From: an uncultured SAR86 cluster bacterium
GTDB taxonomy: Bacteria; Pseudomonadota; Gammaproteobacteria; Magnimaribacterales; Magnimaribacteraceae
Assembly: GCA_902606175.1 (NCBI GenBank)
Contig: CACLEZ010000009.1
Location: 1 to 64,000 of the forward strand
Length of the DNA stretch: 64,000 nucleotides
Reading direction: 5' to 3'
Under the pieces are notes generated by a model that did no database searches, had not been told where the DNA came from, and was given only the letters and a program-made list of their open reading frames with translations. Of the stretch, positions 27,249-37,199 are shown in pieces. Within the stretch, counting starts at the first letter, position 1. Each line of letters opens with the position of its first letter. Position numbers and translations under genes: made by a program.

Positions 27249-28582
27249 TATTTTTCCTTATTGAGATTTTCTAGATAATTTATATTGAAAGTACCATTAA
27301 TAAAATTAGGATCATTTATTAATTTTCTATGCATATCTAAATTTGTGTCTATACCTAGAACATACATTTCATCTAGAGCTCTTTCTAATCTGGCTCTTGC
27401 GTCTTCACGGTCATTGGCTCGACAGATTACTTTTGCAATAAGAGAGTCATAATATGGAGGAACTACATAATCTTTATAGAGATGAGAGTCCATTCTAACT
27501 CCGATTCCTCCAGGAGCATGATATTCAAGAATTTTACCGGGGGAGGGCAAAAATGTTTCTGAGTTTTCTGCATTAATTCTGCACTCTATGGCATGACCTT
27601 TTAAGATAATTTCTTCTTGTTTAATTTTAAGTTCTTCATCTCTTGCTATCCTCAGCTGGAGCTTTACTAAGTCAATTCCCGTGACACTTTCTGTAACTGG
27701 ATGCTCTACTTGGATTCTTGTATTCATCTCAATAAAATAAAAATTATCATTTTCATAGAGAAACTCAAAAGTACCAGCACTTACATAATCTAATTGACGA
27801 CATGCTTCTATGCACTGCTCATATATTTCTTGCCTTTTTTCCTCTTTAATTCCAGGTGCGGGAGCTTCTTCAATCACTTTCTGATGCCTTCTTTGCAAAG
27901 AGCAATCTCTATCTCCGAGGTGAATTATATTTCCATGCCTGTCAGCCAGAACTTGAACTTCAATATGCCTAGGATTTTCTAAAAACTTTTCTAGATAAAC
28001 TGTTGAATCTCCAAAAGCTACTGCAGACTCCTGTTGAGTTAATTCAATTGCACTATCTAATTCTTCGGGCGAATAAACTATCTTCATTCCTCTACCGCCA
28101 CCACCTGAAGCCGCTTTAATTATTACTGGATAACCAAGTTTTTCTGCTTCCTCGTGGACATTTTCATCTACTGCTCCGGAAGAGCCGGGAACAATGGGCA
28201 GGCCGGATTTTAAGGCAAATTCCTTTGCAGAAACTTTATTTCCCATCCTTCTAATGACTGAAGCTGAAGGGCCAACAAAATCAAAACCACTTTTTTCAAC
28301 TTTTTCTGCGAAATCAGGATTTTCTGAAAGAAAGCCATACCCTGGATGTACACCATCCGATCCCGACAGCTCCATAGCACTTATTATCGCTGGTATGTTT
28401 AGATAACTTTGAGAAGAATCTGCAGGTCCTATACAAATCGACTCATCAGCCATTTTCACATGCATCAGATCTTTATCCGCTTCTGAATAGGCTGCGACAG
28501 TTGGAATTTTTAACTCTTTTGCAGCTCTTAGAATACGAAGTGCTATTTCGCCTCTATTGGCGATTAAAAGTTTACTAAGCAT
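27248..28582 (-). CDS. accC: Biotin carboxylase subunit of acetyl-CoA carboxylase
   Basis: A 444-aa ATP-grasp enzyme that carboxylates biotin on AccB for malonyl-CoA synthesis. [19 protein letters not shown] opens the biotin carboxylase N-domain, [14 protein letters not shown] (about 158-171) is the glycine-rich ATP loop, [16 protein letters not shown] the metal and catalytic block. Length matches AccC with no extra carboxyltransferase domain. Adjacent to accB (one-base junction), the classic accBC unit. Confidence 0.97.
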   Translation of the reverse strand: MLSKLLIANRGEIALRILRAAKELKIPTVAAYSEADKDLMHVKMADESICIGPADSSQSYLNIPAIISAMELSGSDGVHPGYGFLSENPDFAEKVEKSGFDFVGPSASVIRRMGNKVSAKEFALKSGLPIVPGSSGAVDENVHEEAEKLGYPVIIKAASGGGGRGMKIVYSPEELDSAIELTQQESAVAFGDSTVYLEKFLENPRHIEVQVLADRHGNIIHLGDRDCSLQRRHQKVIEEAPAPGIKEEKRQEIYEQCIEACRQLDYVSAGTFEFLYENDNFYFIEMNTRIQVEHPVTESVTGIDLVKLQLRIARDEELKIKQEEIILKGHAIECRINAENSETFLPSPGKILEYHAPGGIGVRMDSHLYKDYVVPPYYDSLIAKVICRANDREDARARLERALDEMYVLGIDTNLDMHRKLINDPNFINGTFNINYLENLNKEK

Positions 28583-29031
28583 TATTTTGAAAGTTCAAAA
28601 AGTGATTGACCATATTCAACCGGCTCAGCATTTTCAACATTGATAGATAAAACTTTGCCAGAGAACTCAGACTTAATTTCATTCATCATTTTCATTGCTT
28701 CGACTATGCAAACCACATCTCCTTCTGCAACGATATCTCCAACTGATATGAAGGGCTTAGCACCAGGCGAGGCTGAGGCATAAAATGTACCAACCATTGG
28801 AGAATTTATTGAATTACTATCTTCTTTAGCCTCTTCTTTGGATTCAATTTCTTCAGGGATAATTTCCTGTTTATTATCTTGGGGTACCACTATAGATTGA
28901 GGTGCAATATTTTGAAGATTTCCATGACTCTTAACTAATCTAACTGACTCTTCTCCTTCTTGTATTTCTATTTCTTCAAGGTTTGAATTCTCCAACATTT
29001 CAATTAGTTTTTTTACTTTTCTTATGTCCAT
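28582..29031 (-). CDS. accB: Biotin carboxyl carrier protein
   Basis: A 149-aa BCCP. An N-terminal helix ([13 protein letters not shown]) leads to an acidic Glu/Lys linker, then the biotinyl domain beginning [18 protein letters not shown], the protruding thumb typical of acetyl-CoA carboxylase. The biotinylated lysine is Lys114 in VEAMKMMNE. It lies between aroQ (16 bases upstream) and accC, the usual gammaproteobacterial order. Confidence 0.97.
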   Translation of the reverse strand: MDIRKVKKLIEMLENSNLEEIEIQEGEESVRLVKSHGNLQNIAPQSIVVPQDNKQEIIPEEIESKEEAKEDSNSINSPMVGTFYASASPGAKPFISVGDIVAEGDVVCIVEAMKMMNEIKSEFSGKVLSINVENAEPVEYGQSLFELSK

Positions 29032-29047
29032 TCTGTCTCCTAAATTA

Positions 29048-29485
29048 TCAATTAAATTTTTTCATAGCTTTAACTAGAGCTAGTTCGTAACCTTCTACAC
29101 CTAAACCTGAAATCACTCCCTCAGCTATATCAGATAGGTAAGATTTCTGTCTAAAATCTTCTCGTGCGTATATATTCGAAATATGAACTTCTATAAAAGG
29201 AATATCGACACCTGTTAATGCGTCTCTTAAGGCTATACTACTATGAGTTAAAGCTCCTGGATTGATTATGATGCATTTCACTTGGTTATCTTTCGCAGAA
29301 TGAATCAGATCTACTAACTCATGCTCAGCATTGCTTTGATGACATATTAAATTACATTTTTTATCCTTAGAGATTTCTACAAGATTTGCTTCTATATCTT
29401 CTAATGTTTCAGATCCATATAAATCAGGTTCTCTTGTTCCCAATAAATTTAAATTGGGGCCATTTAGGAGCATGTAGTTTGTCAT
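29048..29485 (-). CDS. aroQ: 3-dehydroquinate dehydratase, type II
   Basis: A 145-aa dodecameric type II dehydroquinase of the shikimate pathway. The active-site tyrosine region is [34 protein letters not shown] contains the binding loop and [14 protein letters not shown] the conserved His and the Arg. An internal Met four codons in (MLLNGPN) is a possible alternative start. It leads the accB-accC-leuS operon. Confidence 0.95.
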   Translation of the reverse strand: MTNYMLLNGPNLNLLGTREPDLYGSETLEDIEANLVEISKDKKCNLICHQSNAEHELVDLIHSAKDNQVKCIIINPGALTHSSIALRDALTGVDIPFIEVHISNIYAREDFRQKSYLSDIAEGVISGLGVEGYELALVKAMKKFN

Positions 29486-29548
29486 TAGGGTTTTATGAGG
29501 TATTTTCGACGATTTTAAATGAATTTATAAGAAAAAGGTATCAGGGTT

Positions 29549-29989
29549 TTAGAAATTTTCTAAATTGTCAACCTGAATCTCTTTACTTATTGGAGGGTAA
29601 CAAAAACCTTTCTCATTGCATCCTTGATAAACTACCTTTACGGAACCAACATGTTCAGTATTATCTATTGTCTGTCTAACACTATTGTAGAAGACATCCA
29701 CATTCCCAAAGTAAATATCATTTATGCGTATAGCCTCACCTTCCATTTTTTGGTTTTCAACAAGATCGGTATCTAAATAAGTTTTAAATTTATCTTTATA
29801 CAAAAAGCAGTTTTCTTTAATAGTCCATGTAAGTATGATGCTTTCATCATCTTGTATATGAGCGCTAAAGATAAAAGCTTCATCTCCAGAAAGAGCTTTA
29901 TTGTTTGTAATTTTTTCTAGAAAAGATTCTGTAGACAAAGAGTAAGATGCTAACGCAAAGATAGGAACAATGACGAAATATTTTTTCAA
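29549..29989 (-). CDS. Orphan DsbD alpha-domain (N-terminal thiol-disulfide domain only)
   Basis: A ~146-aa exported protein equal to just the N-terminal periplasmic domain of DsbD, which passes electrons to DsbC-type partners. The active-site block is VVYQGCNEKGFCYPPIS, with the two cysteines and the FCYPP motif typical of nDsbD; an upstream ENCFLYKDK also fits. A clean stop follows, with no membrane or C-terminal thioredoxin domain, and downstream DNA encodes aroQ. TTG 29989 gives a compact signal peptide (KKYFVIVPIFALASYS); ATG 30025 would add 12 residues. Either start overlaps the divergent lipoprotein gene. Its electron source must be elsewhere. Confidence 0.75.
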   Translation of the reverse strand: MKKYFVIVPIFALASYSLSTESFLEKITNNKALSGDEAFIFSAHIQDDESIILTWTIKENCFLYKDKFKTYLDTDLVENQKMEGEAIRINDIYFGNVDVFYNSVRQTIDNTEHVGSVKVVYQGCNEKGFCYPPISKEIQVDNLENF

Positions 29990-30407
29990 AGTTATTTTTA
30001 TAAGTTTTTTTACTTTTATAATCATCAGTTGCTCTAAACAAACTCCTCAAGATGTGATTATAAAGGATGCGCATCTATATGTTCCCTTAAAAGGTTCGAT
30101 GATGACTAGCGGATACCTGAGTATGGAAAATACTGCCAATAAATCTTTCGAGATAACAGGAATATCATGTTCGTCATCCAGAGCTGAAATTCATGAAACA
30201 AAAGTAAATGCTACAGGAATTATGACAATGGAAAAAAAGGATACATTTGTTTTAAATCCTTTTGAAAAAATAATTTTTGTCCCCGGTGGTAAACATATCA
30301 TGCTTTGGGGATTGAGTAACCCTACTGAGAACTATTTAGACTGTTCGTTTAATGTCTATGATGAAGATCCTATAAACTTTAAATTTACGGTACAAAAGCG
30401 TGGATAA
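29970..30407 (+). CDS. PCu(A)C-type copper chaperone lipoprotein
   Basis: A 145-aa periplasmic copper(I) chaperone of the PCu(A)C/DUF461 family, which helps metallate cytochrome oxidase. A lipobox-like IIISCS places a lipidated Cys at residue 21. The copper motif is seen as His75, Met87, then 21 residues to His109-x-Met111 (HIM), close to the family H-x(10)-M-x(21)-H-x-M pattern. It overlaps the DsbD-like gene head-to-head, and the ABC gene downstream by 8 bases. Pairing a copper chaperone with a thiol-disulfide domain suggests a respiratory-oxidase maturation role (inference). Confidence 0.82.
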   Translation: MTKYFFKVIFISFFTFIIISCSKQTPQDVIIKDAHLYVPLKGSMMTSGYLSMENTANKSFEITGISCSSSRAEIHETKVNATGIMTMEKKDTFVLNPFEKIIFVPGGKHIMLWGLSNPTENYLDCSFNVYDEDPINFKFTVQKRG

Positions 30408-31992
30408 AATATTAGAAATTAATAATTTAGTCATTGATTTTGAAACAAATGACTCAATTTTTAGAGCTGTAGATGATATTTCCCTTGCCATTGAAAAGGG
30501 CAAAACATTATCTCTAGTAGGCGAATCTGGATCAGGTAAATCTGTGACAGCACTATCCATCCTTCAGTTACTACCTGAAGGAACGGTTCAGTATTCTAGT
30601 GAATCATCAATCAAATTTGAAAATGATGAAATTATTGCCTGTCCTAAAAAGACCTTGTCTGCTTTGAGAGGTAATAAAATTTCTATGATATTTCAGGAAC
30701 CAATGACATCGCTTAATCCTTATCAGAAAGTAGGTTTCCAGATAGATGAAACATTAATAATACATAAAAAATTAACATCAAAACTAGCTAGAGAAAAGAC
30801 GATTGATCTATTAAAAAAAGTAAAAATTCCTGAACCAGAATCAAAAGTTGATTCTTATCCTCATCAACTATCAGGAGGTCAAAGGCAAAGAATAATGATT
30901 GCTATGGCTCTAGCAAACGAACCAGAACTATTAATTGCTGACGAACCAACAACTGCTCTGGATGTAACTGTTGAGAAAGCACTATTAGAATTATTATCTG
31001 ACTTACAGAAAGAGTTTGGCATGTCTATTTTATTCATTACACATGATTTAAATATTGTAAGAAGATTTTCTGATGAAGTTTGTGTCATGAAAGAAGGAAA
31101 AATAGTTGAATCAGGGAAGGTTAAGGATATTTTTGATAATCCTAAGCATCCCTATACCATCAAGTTACTTAATTCCATACCTGGAAAGAAAGCGGAATTA
31201 AATCTTGAGAATGAGCAGTTGCTCACTGGTCGAAAAGTGGACATAAAATATCCGATAACCAAGAATATATTTGGCAAAACAGTAGATTTTTTGAATGCTG
31301 TAAAAAAAGTTGATATAACAATACACAGCGGCTCCACTACTGGCTTAGTTGGTGAATCTGGTTCTGGTAAGTCATCTTTGGCAAGAGCTTTGTTAGGTAT
31401 TGAAAAGGCAGAAGGTAACATCGTTTTTGATGGAAGAAATATACATCAGTTGAACTCCAGTGAAACAAGGAGATTTAAAAAAGATTTCCAAATAGTGTTC
31501 CAAGATCCTTTTGGCTCTCTGTCCCCAAGGATGACAATTGGGGAAATAGTAGGAGAAGGGCTGAGAGTTCATGAACCTAGTTTAATCAGAAGTGAGAGAG
31601 AAAAAAAAATCATTAAGGCTCTTGAGGATGTCGAATTAGACAAATCTTCTTTTTCAAGATTTCCACATGAATTATCCGGTGGACAAAGACAAAGAGTTGC
31701 TATTGCAAGGGCAATTATTTTGGAGCCTAAACTTATATTATTAGACGAGCCTACTTCCGCTTTAGATGTTTCAATTCAGATGCAAATATTACATCTTTTG
31801 AAAGATCTTCAATCAAGACTTGGATTAGCCTTTCTTTGTATTAGTCATGACTTGAAGGTCATTAGATTTTTATCTGATTATGTTTATGTGATGAAAGACG
31901 GCATTATAGTTGAGGATGGAACTTCAGAAGATTTGTTTGAGTCTCCAAAACAAGCCTATACAAAAGAGCTACTAGCTGCATCACTGGCTTAA
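30400..31992 (+). CDS. Double-ATPase ABC transporter subunit (YejF-like, oligopeptide type)
   Basis: A 530-aa protein with two fused ABC ATPase domains, as in YejF/DppDF fusions of peptide importers. First domain: Walker A GESGSGKS at 41-48, signature LSGGQRQR, Walker B LLIADEPTTALD. Second domain begins after about residue 280 with GESGSGKSS, LSGGQRQR and LILLDEPTSALD. GTG start, overlapping the chaperone gene. The cognate permease (YejB/YejE) and binding protein (YejA) genes are not within this window. Substrate unknown; short peptides are likely from the family. Confidence 0.9.
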   Translation: MDKILEINNLVIDFETNDSIFRAVDDISLAIEKGKTLSLVGESGSGKSVTALSILQLLPEGTVQYSSESSIKFENDEIIACPKKTLSALRGNKISMIFQEPMTSLNPYQKVGFQIDETLIIHKKLTSKLAREKTIDLLKKVKIPEPESKVDSYPHQLSGGQRQRIMIAMALANEPELLIADEPTTALDVTVEKALLELLSDLQKEFGMSILFITHDLNIVRRFSDEVCVMKEGKIVESGKVKDIFDNPKHPYTIKLLNSIPGKKAELNLENEQLLTGRKVDIKYPITKNIFGKTVDFLNAVKKVDITIHSGSTTGLVGESGSGKSSLARALLGIEKAEGNIVFDGRNIHQLNSSETRRFKKDFQIVFQDPFGSLSPRMTIGEIVGEGLRVHEPSLIRSEREKKIIKALEDVELDKSSFSRFPHELSGGQRQRVAIARAIILEPKLILLDEPTSALDVSIQMQILHLLKDLQSRLGLAFLCISHDLKVIRFLSDYVYVMKDGIIVEDGTSEDLFESPKQAYTKELLAASLA

Positions 31993-32017
31993 TTTATAAG
32001 ATCCGTTGTTTCTAATT

Positions 32018-32023
32018 TATAAT
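32018..32023 (+). promoter_or_regulatory. -10 element (TATAAT) of ilvD
   Basis: A perfect TATAAT, seven bases (tcacctc) before the ilvD ATG with no Shine-Dalgarno between. It would start transcription at or one base before the start codon. Confidence 0.5.
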
Positions 32024-32030
32024 TCACCTC

Positions 32031-33704
32031 ATGTCTAAAGATAAAAGAAAATATTCATCGGAGATTGTCGATGGCGTAGAACAGGCCCCTTCAAGAGCTA
32101 TGCTGAGAGCAGTCGGTTTTGAATCTGAAGATTTCAATAAACCACAAGTTGGTATTGCTTCAACTTGGAGTATGGTTACACCTTGCAATATGCATATCAA
32201 TCAACTAGCTGAATCTGCTGCGAGTGGAGCTGATTCAGTTGGATCTAAATCAGTTATATTCAATACAATCACTGTCTCTGATGGCATATCAATGGGCACT
32301 AAGGGCATGAGGTATTCACTTATTTCAAGAGAAGTTATAGCTGATTCCATAGAAACAGTAGTTGGTGGTCAAGGCTTTGATGGATTAATTACGATTGGTG
32401 GATGCGATAAGAATATGCCAGCATGTGTAATGGCTATGGCACGGTTAAATAGACCATCGATTTTTGTTTACGGAGGTAGCATCAAACCGGGATCTAATCG
32501 TACCGATGTTGTGTCAGTTTTTGAGGCGGTAGGAAAACACTCTGAAGGAGCTATATCTGATATCGAATTATTGGATATTGAGTCAACTGCAATACCTGGT
32601 CCCGGCTCTTGCGGAGGAATGTATACAGCAAATACTATGGCTTCAGCCATTGAAGCTTTAGGTATGAGTCTTCCCAATAGCTCAGCTCAAGAGGCAGTTT
32701 CTTCAAGTAAACTTAAAGATTCTTCAGATGCAGGTGAATCGATCATGAATCTAATTTCTTTAGATTTAAAGCCACGCGATATTATGACTAAGCAAGCTTT
32801 TGAGAATGCAATTGCTGTTGTAATAGCCCTAGGAGGGTCGACTAATGCTGTATTACATTTATTGGCGATCGCGCATGAAGCGAAAATAAATTTATCTTTA
32901 AATGATTTTGAAAGAATTGGTAAAAGAACACCAGTCTTGGCAGATTTAAGACCAAGTGGGAATTATTTGATGTCCGAGTTGATCGAAATTGGCGGTATTG
33001 TGCCTCTAATGAAGAGCATGCTCGAAAAAGGTTTAATTGATGGAAATCAAATGACAGTTACGGGAAAAACACTTGAAGAAAATCTTTCAGACTATGATCA
33101 TTACCCAGAAGATCAAAAAATAATTACATCAACAGATAAACCTATAAAAACAGATAGCCATTTAAGAATTTTGTACGGCAATTTAGCTCCCTCCGGTGCA
33201 GTTGCCAAAATTTCAGGTAAAGAAGGTTTAAGTTTCCAAGGAAAAGCAAAAGTCTATAACTCTGAAGAAGATGCAATGGAAGGTATCTTATCTAATCAAA
33301 TATCAGAAGGTGATGTTCTAGTTATTAGATATGAAGGACCAAGAGGAGCTCCAGGCATGAGAGAGATGTTAAGTCCAACATCGGCAATAATGGGTAAAGG
33401 TCTTGGTGACAAAGTAGCTTTCTTAACTGACGGAAGGTTTTCTGGCGGAACACATGGTTTTGTTGTGGGACACATAACCCCTGAAGCGTATGATGGAGGT
33501 CCTATAGCTTTAATTAATGATGGTGATCTTATCTCCATTGACGCAACAACCAACCAGGTAAATATTGATTTGTCTGATGAAGAGCTAGCTAAGCGAAAAG
33601 AGTCATGGCTGTGCCCTGTGCAAGAAGAGGAAGGAGGGGTGCTAGATAAGTACAGGTCTCTTGTTACATCTGCTTCTGAAGGAGCAGTGACTACGAAAAA
33701 ATAA
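32031..33704 (+). CDS. ilvD: Dihydroxy-acid dehydratase
   Basis: A 557-aa iron-sulfur dehydratase for the third common step of isoleucine and valine synthesis. Cluster cysteines lie in [25 protein letters not shown] and [16 protein letters not shown]-terminal motifs [21 protein letters not shown] and [12 protein letters not shown] are intact. Length matches the shorter ilvD type. It is separate from the ilvBHC operon about 15 kb downstream. Confidence 0.97.
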   Translation: MSKDKRKYSSEIVDGVEQAPSRAMLRAVGFESEDFNKPQVGIASTWSMVTPCNMHINQLAESAASGADSVGSKSVIFNTITVSDGISMGTKGMRYSLISREVIADSIETVVGGQGFDGLITIGGCDKNMPACVMAMARLNRPSIFVYGGSIKPGSNRTDVVSVFEAVGKHSEGAISDIELLDIESTAIPGPGSCGGMYTANTMASAIEALGMSLPNSSAQEAVSSSKLKDSSDAGESIMNLISLDLKPRDIMTKQAFENAIAVVIALGGSTNAVLHLLAIAHEAKINLSLNDFERIGKRTPVLADLRPSGNYLMSELIEIGGIVPLMKSMLEKGLIDGNQMTVTGKTLEENLSDYDHYPEDQKIITSTDKPIKTDSHLRILYGNLAPSGAVAKISGKEGLSFQGKAKVYNSEEDAMEGILSNQISEGDVLVIRYEGPRGAPGMREMLSPTSAIMGKGLGDKVAFLTDGRFSGGTHGFVVGHITPEAYDGGPIALINDGDLISIDATTNQVNIDLSDEELAKRKESWLCPVQEEEGGVLDKYRSLVTSASEGAVTTKK

Positions 33705-33717
33705 TTCTTTTAGAATC

Positions 33718-33746
33718 TTGATAAATTCACTATTTAGTCCAATAAT
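33718..33746 (+). promoter_or_regulatory. Sigma-70-type promoter for trxA
   Basis: TTGATA (33718-33723) and AATAAT (33741-33746) are separated by 17 bases; each hexamer matches consensus at 5 of 6 positions. Predicted transcription start near 33753, giving a ~50-nt leader with a strong Shine-Dalgarno. Confidence 0.6.
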
Positions 33747-33801
33747 AGTTTTTTAAATGATTCTTTGTAAATTCCAATCAAAAATATCCTAAGGAGGAAA
33801 T

Positions 33802-34122
33802 ATGAATGTTGTCACGCTGACGGATGACAATTTCGAAACCGAAGTTAATGCATCTGATAAACCTGTGCTAGTTGATTACTGGGCAACCTGGTGTGGTCCT
33901 TGCAAGATGGTAGGTCCAATTGTTGAAGAAATAGCTATCGAGTTTTCAGACAAAATTAAAGTAGGAAAATTAGATGTTGATACAAATCAAACTTCCGCTG
34001 CCCAACAAAATGTTATGAGCATACCTACACTTGCCATATTTAAAGGTGGTGAGTTAGTTGCTCAACAGGTCGGTGCACTAAGCAAAACCCAATTAACAGA
34101 ATTCATAGAATCAAATCTATAA
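33802..34122 (+). CDS. trxA: Thioredoxin 1
   Basis: A 106-aa cytoplasmic thioredoxin, the general protein disulfide reductant. The active site is WATWCGPCKMVGP with the WCGPC motif, followed by the conserved cis-Pro in MSIPTLAIFKGG. It has one of the best ribosome-binding sites in the window (AAGGAGG, 4-5 bases before ATG) and its own promoter, in contrast to the many neighbours lacking a Shine-Dalgarno. It precedes rho, as in E. coli. Confidence 0.97.
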   Translation: MNVVTLTDDNFETEVNASDKPVLVDYWATWCGPCKMVGPIVEEIAIEFSDKIKVGKLDVDTNQTSAAQQNVMSIPTLAIFKGGELVAQQVGALSKTQLTEFIESNL

Positions 34123-34212
34123 AAAAACTAGACTCTCAATACTAAGAAGGTTAGTATAAATCTATCAAAGCCTCTTTGGTCAACCCCTTCTCTCAAGCAA
34201 TAACTTTATTTT

Positions 34213-35472
34213 ATGCAATTAACAGAATTAAAAAAAATGCCGGTCGAACAGCTAATTGAGCTGGGCGAAGAGTGCGGCATAGAAAATGCCTCTCGAGCAA
34301 AAAGACAAGATATTGTATTTGGAATACTCAAGAGCAAAGCAAAGAATGGAGAAGATATAGAAGGTGAAGGTGTTCTTGAAATCCTTCAAGATGGTTTTGG
34401 TTTTTTAAGATCACCAGATTCTTCATACTTAGCTGGACCAGATGATATTTATGTTTCTCCAAGTCAAATTAGAAGATTTGGTCTAAGAACCGGAGACACA
34501 ATCAAAGGTAAAATTAGATCACCTAAAGACGGTGAAAGATATTTTGCGATTCTTAAGATTGAAGAAATTAACTTTGAACAACCAGACAAAACAAAAAATA
34601 AACCCTCATTTGAAAATCTAACACCTCTCTTCCCAGATGAGAGGATGCTTTTTGAATTAGGAACTGGAAGTACAGAAGATTTGTCTTCCAGGGTTATTGA
34701 TCTCACAGCTCCTACTGGGAAAGGTCAGAGGTCTCTCATAGTTTCTCCACCTAAAGCTGGTAAGACGCTACTTCTTCAGAGCATAGCTCACTCTATAGAA
34801 AGAAATAATCCTGAATGTAAAATCATGGTTCTCCTTGTTGACGAAAGACCTGAGGAGGTCACTGAGATGAAACGTTCTGTTAAGGGCGAAGTAATTGCAA
34901 GTACTTTTGATGAAGCTCCAACTAGGCACGTTCAAGTCGCAGAAATGGCAATCAATAAAGCTCGAAGGCTAGTTGAACATAAACATGACGTAGTTATTTT
35001 ACTTGATTCTATTACTCGTTTAGCCAGAGCATACAATTCTACTCAAGCAGCTTCTGGAAAGATTCTAACAGGTGGTGTCGATGCAAATGCATTGCAAAAA
35101 CCGAAAAGATTTTTTGGAGCGGCAAGAAATATAGAAGGCGGTGGAAGTTTGTCAATTATTGCTACTGCACTTATTGATACAGGATCAAGAATGGACGAAG
35201 TTATCTTCGAAGAATTTAAAGGAACAGGAAACTCTGAGATCAATCTTGATCGTAAAATCGCAGAAAAAAGAGTTTTTCCTGCGATTAATGTCCGTAAAAC
35301 TGGAACAAGAAGAGAGGATCTCCTAACTTCTGATCTTGAACTAAGAAACATTACAGTACTAAGAAAACTTCTTAATGAGATGGACGATACAGCTGCAATG
35401 GAGTGGGTTCTTGACAAACTTAAGGATTACAAGACTAATGCAGAATTCTTTGAGTCTATGAAAAGAAAATAA
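34213..35472 (+). CDS. rho: Transcription termination factor Rho
   Basis: A 419-aa hexameric RNA helicase that terminates transcription. N-terminal helical domain, then the RNA-binding OB fold ([18 protein letters not shown] at about 54-71), and the RecA-like motor with Walker [13 protein letters not shown], Walker [17 protein letters not shown] and the Q/R loop region [21 protein letters not shown]. Length equals E. coli Rho. No Shine-Dalgarno is visible. The 90-base leader contains a perfect 7-bp hairpin (ATACTAA/TTAGTAT at 34139-34157) that could serve autoregulation, which is unproven. Confidence 0.97.
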   Translation: MQLTELKKMPVEQLIELGEECGIENASRAKRQDIVFGILKSKAKNGEDIEGEGVLEILQDGFGFLRSPDSSYLAGPDDIYVSPSQIRRFGLRTGDTIKGKIRSPKDGERYFAILKIEEINFEQPDKTKNKPSFENLTPLFPDERMLFELGTGSTEDLSSRVIDLTAPTGKGQRSLIVSPPKAGKTLLLQSIAHSIERNNPECKIMVLLVDERPEEVTEMKRSVKGEVIASTFDEAPTRHVQVAEMAINKARRLVEHKHDVVILLDSITRLARAYNSTQAASGKILTGGVDANALQKPKRFFGAARNIEGGGSLSIIATALIDTGSRMDEVIFEEFKGTGNSEINLDRKIAEKRVFPAINVRKTGTRREDLLTSDLELRNITVLRKLLNEMDDTAAMEWVLDKLKDYKTNAEFFESMKRK

Positions 35473-35474
35473 TA

Positions 35475-35720
35475 TTACTCTTCTTTTCCCTTCTTTTTAC
35501 TAGCTCTTCTTGAGAAAAATAACTTCTCAACTATTCCGATACAAAGCACAAAAATCAAAGTAAAAAAAGCTATAAAAGAGATCATCATTTCTGAGTTCAC
35601 GATTATTTCTTTATTTAAAAACTCTATCTTAGTAGGAGAAAAAAGATTGAGAGAATCATTGAAAGTAATAACCAAAGTTATACATAAAAAAATAAGAATG
35701 AGGAACAATCTAGCTTTCAT
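35475..35720 (-). CDS. Small two-helix membrane protein, unknown
   Basis: An 81-aa protein with a hydrophobic N-terminus (residues ~4-22), a ~25-residue loop, a second hydrophobic helix (about 47-68) and a basic tail rich in Lys and Arg (FFSRRASKKKGKEE). The layout resembles small LapA-like proteins, but I cannot assign it. It starts within the end of rsmD (11-base overlap) and is probably translated with it. It converges with rho two bases away. Confidence 0.55.
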   Translation of the reverse strand: MKARLFLILIFLCITLVITFNDSLNLFSPTKIEFLNKEIIVNSEMMISFIAFFTLIFVLCIGIVEKLFFSRRASKKKGKEE

Positions 35721-36273
35721 AGAGATAAAATTTTGTTTGTCCCCCTTTTGATTGTTTTATTTGACCTAATTTGGTTTTGAGTGAATTTATATCAAAGTCC
35801 TTTTCGCATTCAATATAAATCAATCCATTTTTTGCTAGCAAGGCATTTTCATCAATTATATCCAATGATCTTTGAATGAGCTTTTCATGAAATGGAGGAT
35901 CTAAAAAAATTAAATCAAATTTAGCATTTAAGTTATTAAAATTAATCGAAGTTGAGTTTGCATTAATAATTCTGCATTTCTTTTTTATTCCGAGTTGTTT
36001 TGCAATATCTTCAATTGAGTTACAAAGACTCTTTTGTTTTTCAATAAAGATAACCTCTTTTGCTCCTCTAGAAAGTGCTTCAAAACCTAAGGATCCTGTT
36101 CCAGCAAACATGTCGAGACAATTTTTATTATCAAGATCGTTTAATAACCAATTAAAAAGTGTTTCTTTTGTCTTACTCTCAGTAGGCCTCAAACTTTTAT
36201 TAGGTTTAAAAGTTAGCTTTGTTCCTCTATATTTACCGGCAATAATTCTTGTTGTTGCTTGTCTTTTGGCCAT
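35710..36273 (-). CDS. rsmD: 16S rRNA (guanine966-N2)-methyltransferase
   Basis: A ~187-aa Rossmann methyltransferase for G966 of 16S rRNA. RIIAGKYRGTKL near the N-terminus is the RsmD hallmark, LDMFAGTGSLGFEALSRG binds SAM, and FDLIFLDPPFHEK carries the catalytic (D/N)PPF-type motif. I start at MAKRQATTRIIAG; an earlier in-frame ATG at 36333 adds 20 residues that do not resemble the family and would abut the divergent flavin reductase. Confidence 0.9.
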   Translation of the reverse strand: MAKRQATTRIIAGKYRGTKLTFKPNKSLRPTESKTKETLFNWLLNDLDNKNCLDMFAGTGSLGFEALSRGAKEVIFIEKQKSLCNSIEDIAKQLGIKKKCRIINANSTSINFNNLNAKFDLIFLDPPFHEKLIQRSLDIIDENALLAKNGLIYIECEKDFDINSLKTKLGQIKQSKGGQTKFYLYES

Positions 36274-36334
36274 ATGAACAATATTATGCTTTTTCAAACC
36301 ACTAGTAACTAAATTTGATCTGTGGTTTTCCAAG

Positions 36335-36805
36335 ATGGAAGATTTAAAAAAAAGCTATATCAATGCTATGCGAGGTGTTACCTCAACTGTGAGTATTATC
36401 TCAGCCAAAGAAGATGATGAAAGACATGCAATGACTGCAACATCGGTAACCTCTTTATCGCTAGACCCACCTGCTATGTTAGTTTGTGTAAACAAAGATG
36501 CTTCTATACATAACATTATCAATTACGGGTCATCATTTTGTATAAATATATTATCTAGTAGACAGAAGGAGCTCGCAGAAGTGTGCAGTAAAAGCGAAGA
36601 AGGTGAAGCTAGATTTGAAGGCCAACTTTGGAAAGAGAATGATAACTTTATTTATGCGAAACAGTCTTTATCGAATATCTTTTGTGAGTGTTCTAACCTT
36701 ATCGAACATTCAAGCCATACAATATTTATAGGAAATGTAACCAGTGTTGTAAATAGTGATGAAGATTGTCCTTTAATATATGGTTCTGGGAAATACTTAA
36801 ATTAA
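36335..36805 (+). CDS. Flavin reductase-like (FMN-binding split barrel) protein
   Basis: A 156-aa FMN-binding split-barrel protein of the HpaC/flavin reductase family, which supplies reduced flavin to two-component oxygenases. The pattern MRGVTSTVSIISA, AMTATSVTSLSLDPPAMLVCVN and the distal HTIFIGNVTSV match the family. C-terminal region is slightly short. No flavin monooxygenase partner is adjacent. It lies divergent from rsmD and just upstream of the DUF4399/DUF5916 cluster. Confidence 0.8.
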   Translation: MEDLKKSYINAMRGVTSTVSIISAKEDDERHAMTATSVTSLSLDPPAMLVCVNKDASIHNIINYGSSFCINILSSRQKELAEVCSKSEEGEARFEGQLWKENDNFIYAKQSLSNIFCECSNLIEHSSHTIFIGNVTSVVNSDEDCPLIYGSGKYLN

Positions 36806-36809
36806 TTAT

Positions 36810-37199
36810 ATGAAATTACTTGCTACTATCTTTTTATTGTTCCCTTTAATTATTTATTCCGAAAGTAAGGTTTATTTCATCAACCTTGAAGATGGGGACG
36901 AGTTACAATCTCCATTTCTAGTTCAATTCGGCCTCTCAGGAAAAGGTATAGCACCAGCTGGTGTTGATATAGATAATACGGGTCATCATCATTTATTAAT
37001 AAATGTAGATTCAATTGATTACTATTTACCCATACCTTCATCTAGTCAGCATATTCATTTTGGTTTAGGTCAAACAGAAACCGAACTCAATTTGCCTCCA
37101 GGTAAGCACCAACTTCAATTAATTTTAGGTGATAAATATCACGTACCCCATCAGCCGCCACTTGTCTCGAATAAAATTCAAGTAACAGTAACTGAGTAA
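36810..37199 (+). CDS. DUF4399 secreted protein
   Basis: A 129-aa exported protein with a signal peptide (cleaved near residue 18, IIYSES) and the DUF4399 core: VYFINLEDGDELQSPFLVQFGL, DNTGHHHLLINV and the closing HFGLGQTETELNLPPGKHQL. The repeated His residues (GHHHLL, QHIHFGLG, KYHVPH) suggest metal binding but this is untested. It is joined to the first DUF5916 gene by a TAA/ATG junction with no gap, so they are likely co-expressed. Confidence 0.8.
   Translation: MKLLATIFLLFPLIIYSESKVYFINLEDGDELQSPFLVQFGLSGKGIAPAGVDIDNTGHHHLLINVDSIDYYLPIPSSSQHIHFGLGQTETELNLPPGKHQLQLILGDKYHVPHQPPLVSNKIQVTVTE

Noticed and set aside
29486-29548. Frameshifted remainder of DsbD downstream of the alpha domain
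   Set aside because: The short gap contains no membrane-type coding sequence in any frame before aroQ begins, so this is a real domain boundary here and not a simple frameshift.
34139-34157. Terminator between trxA and rho
   Set aside because: The 7-bp hairpin is AT-rich and lacks a following T run; kept only as a remark on the rho leader.
35043-35417. 124-codon minus-strand open frame opposite rho
   Set aside because: Antisense to a highly conserved gene, Ser/Leu/Ile-rich, no start signal.
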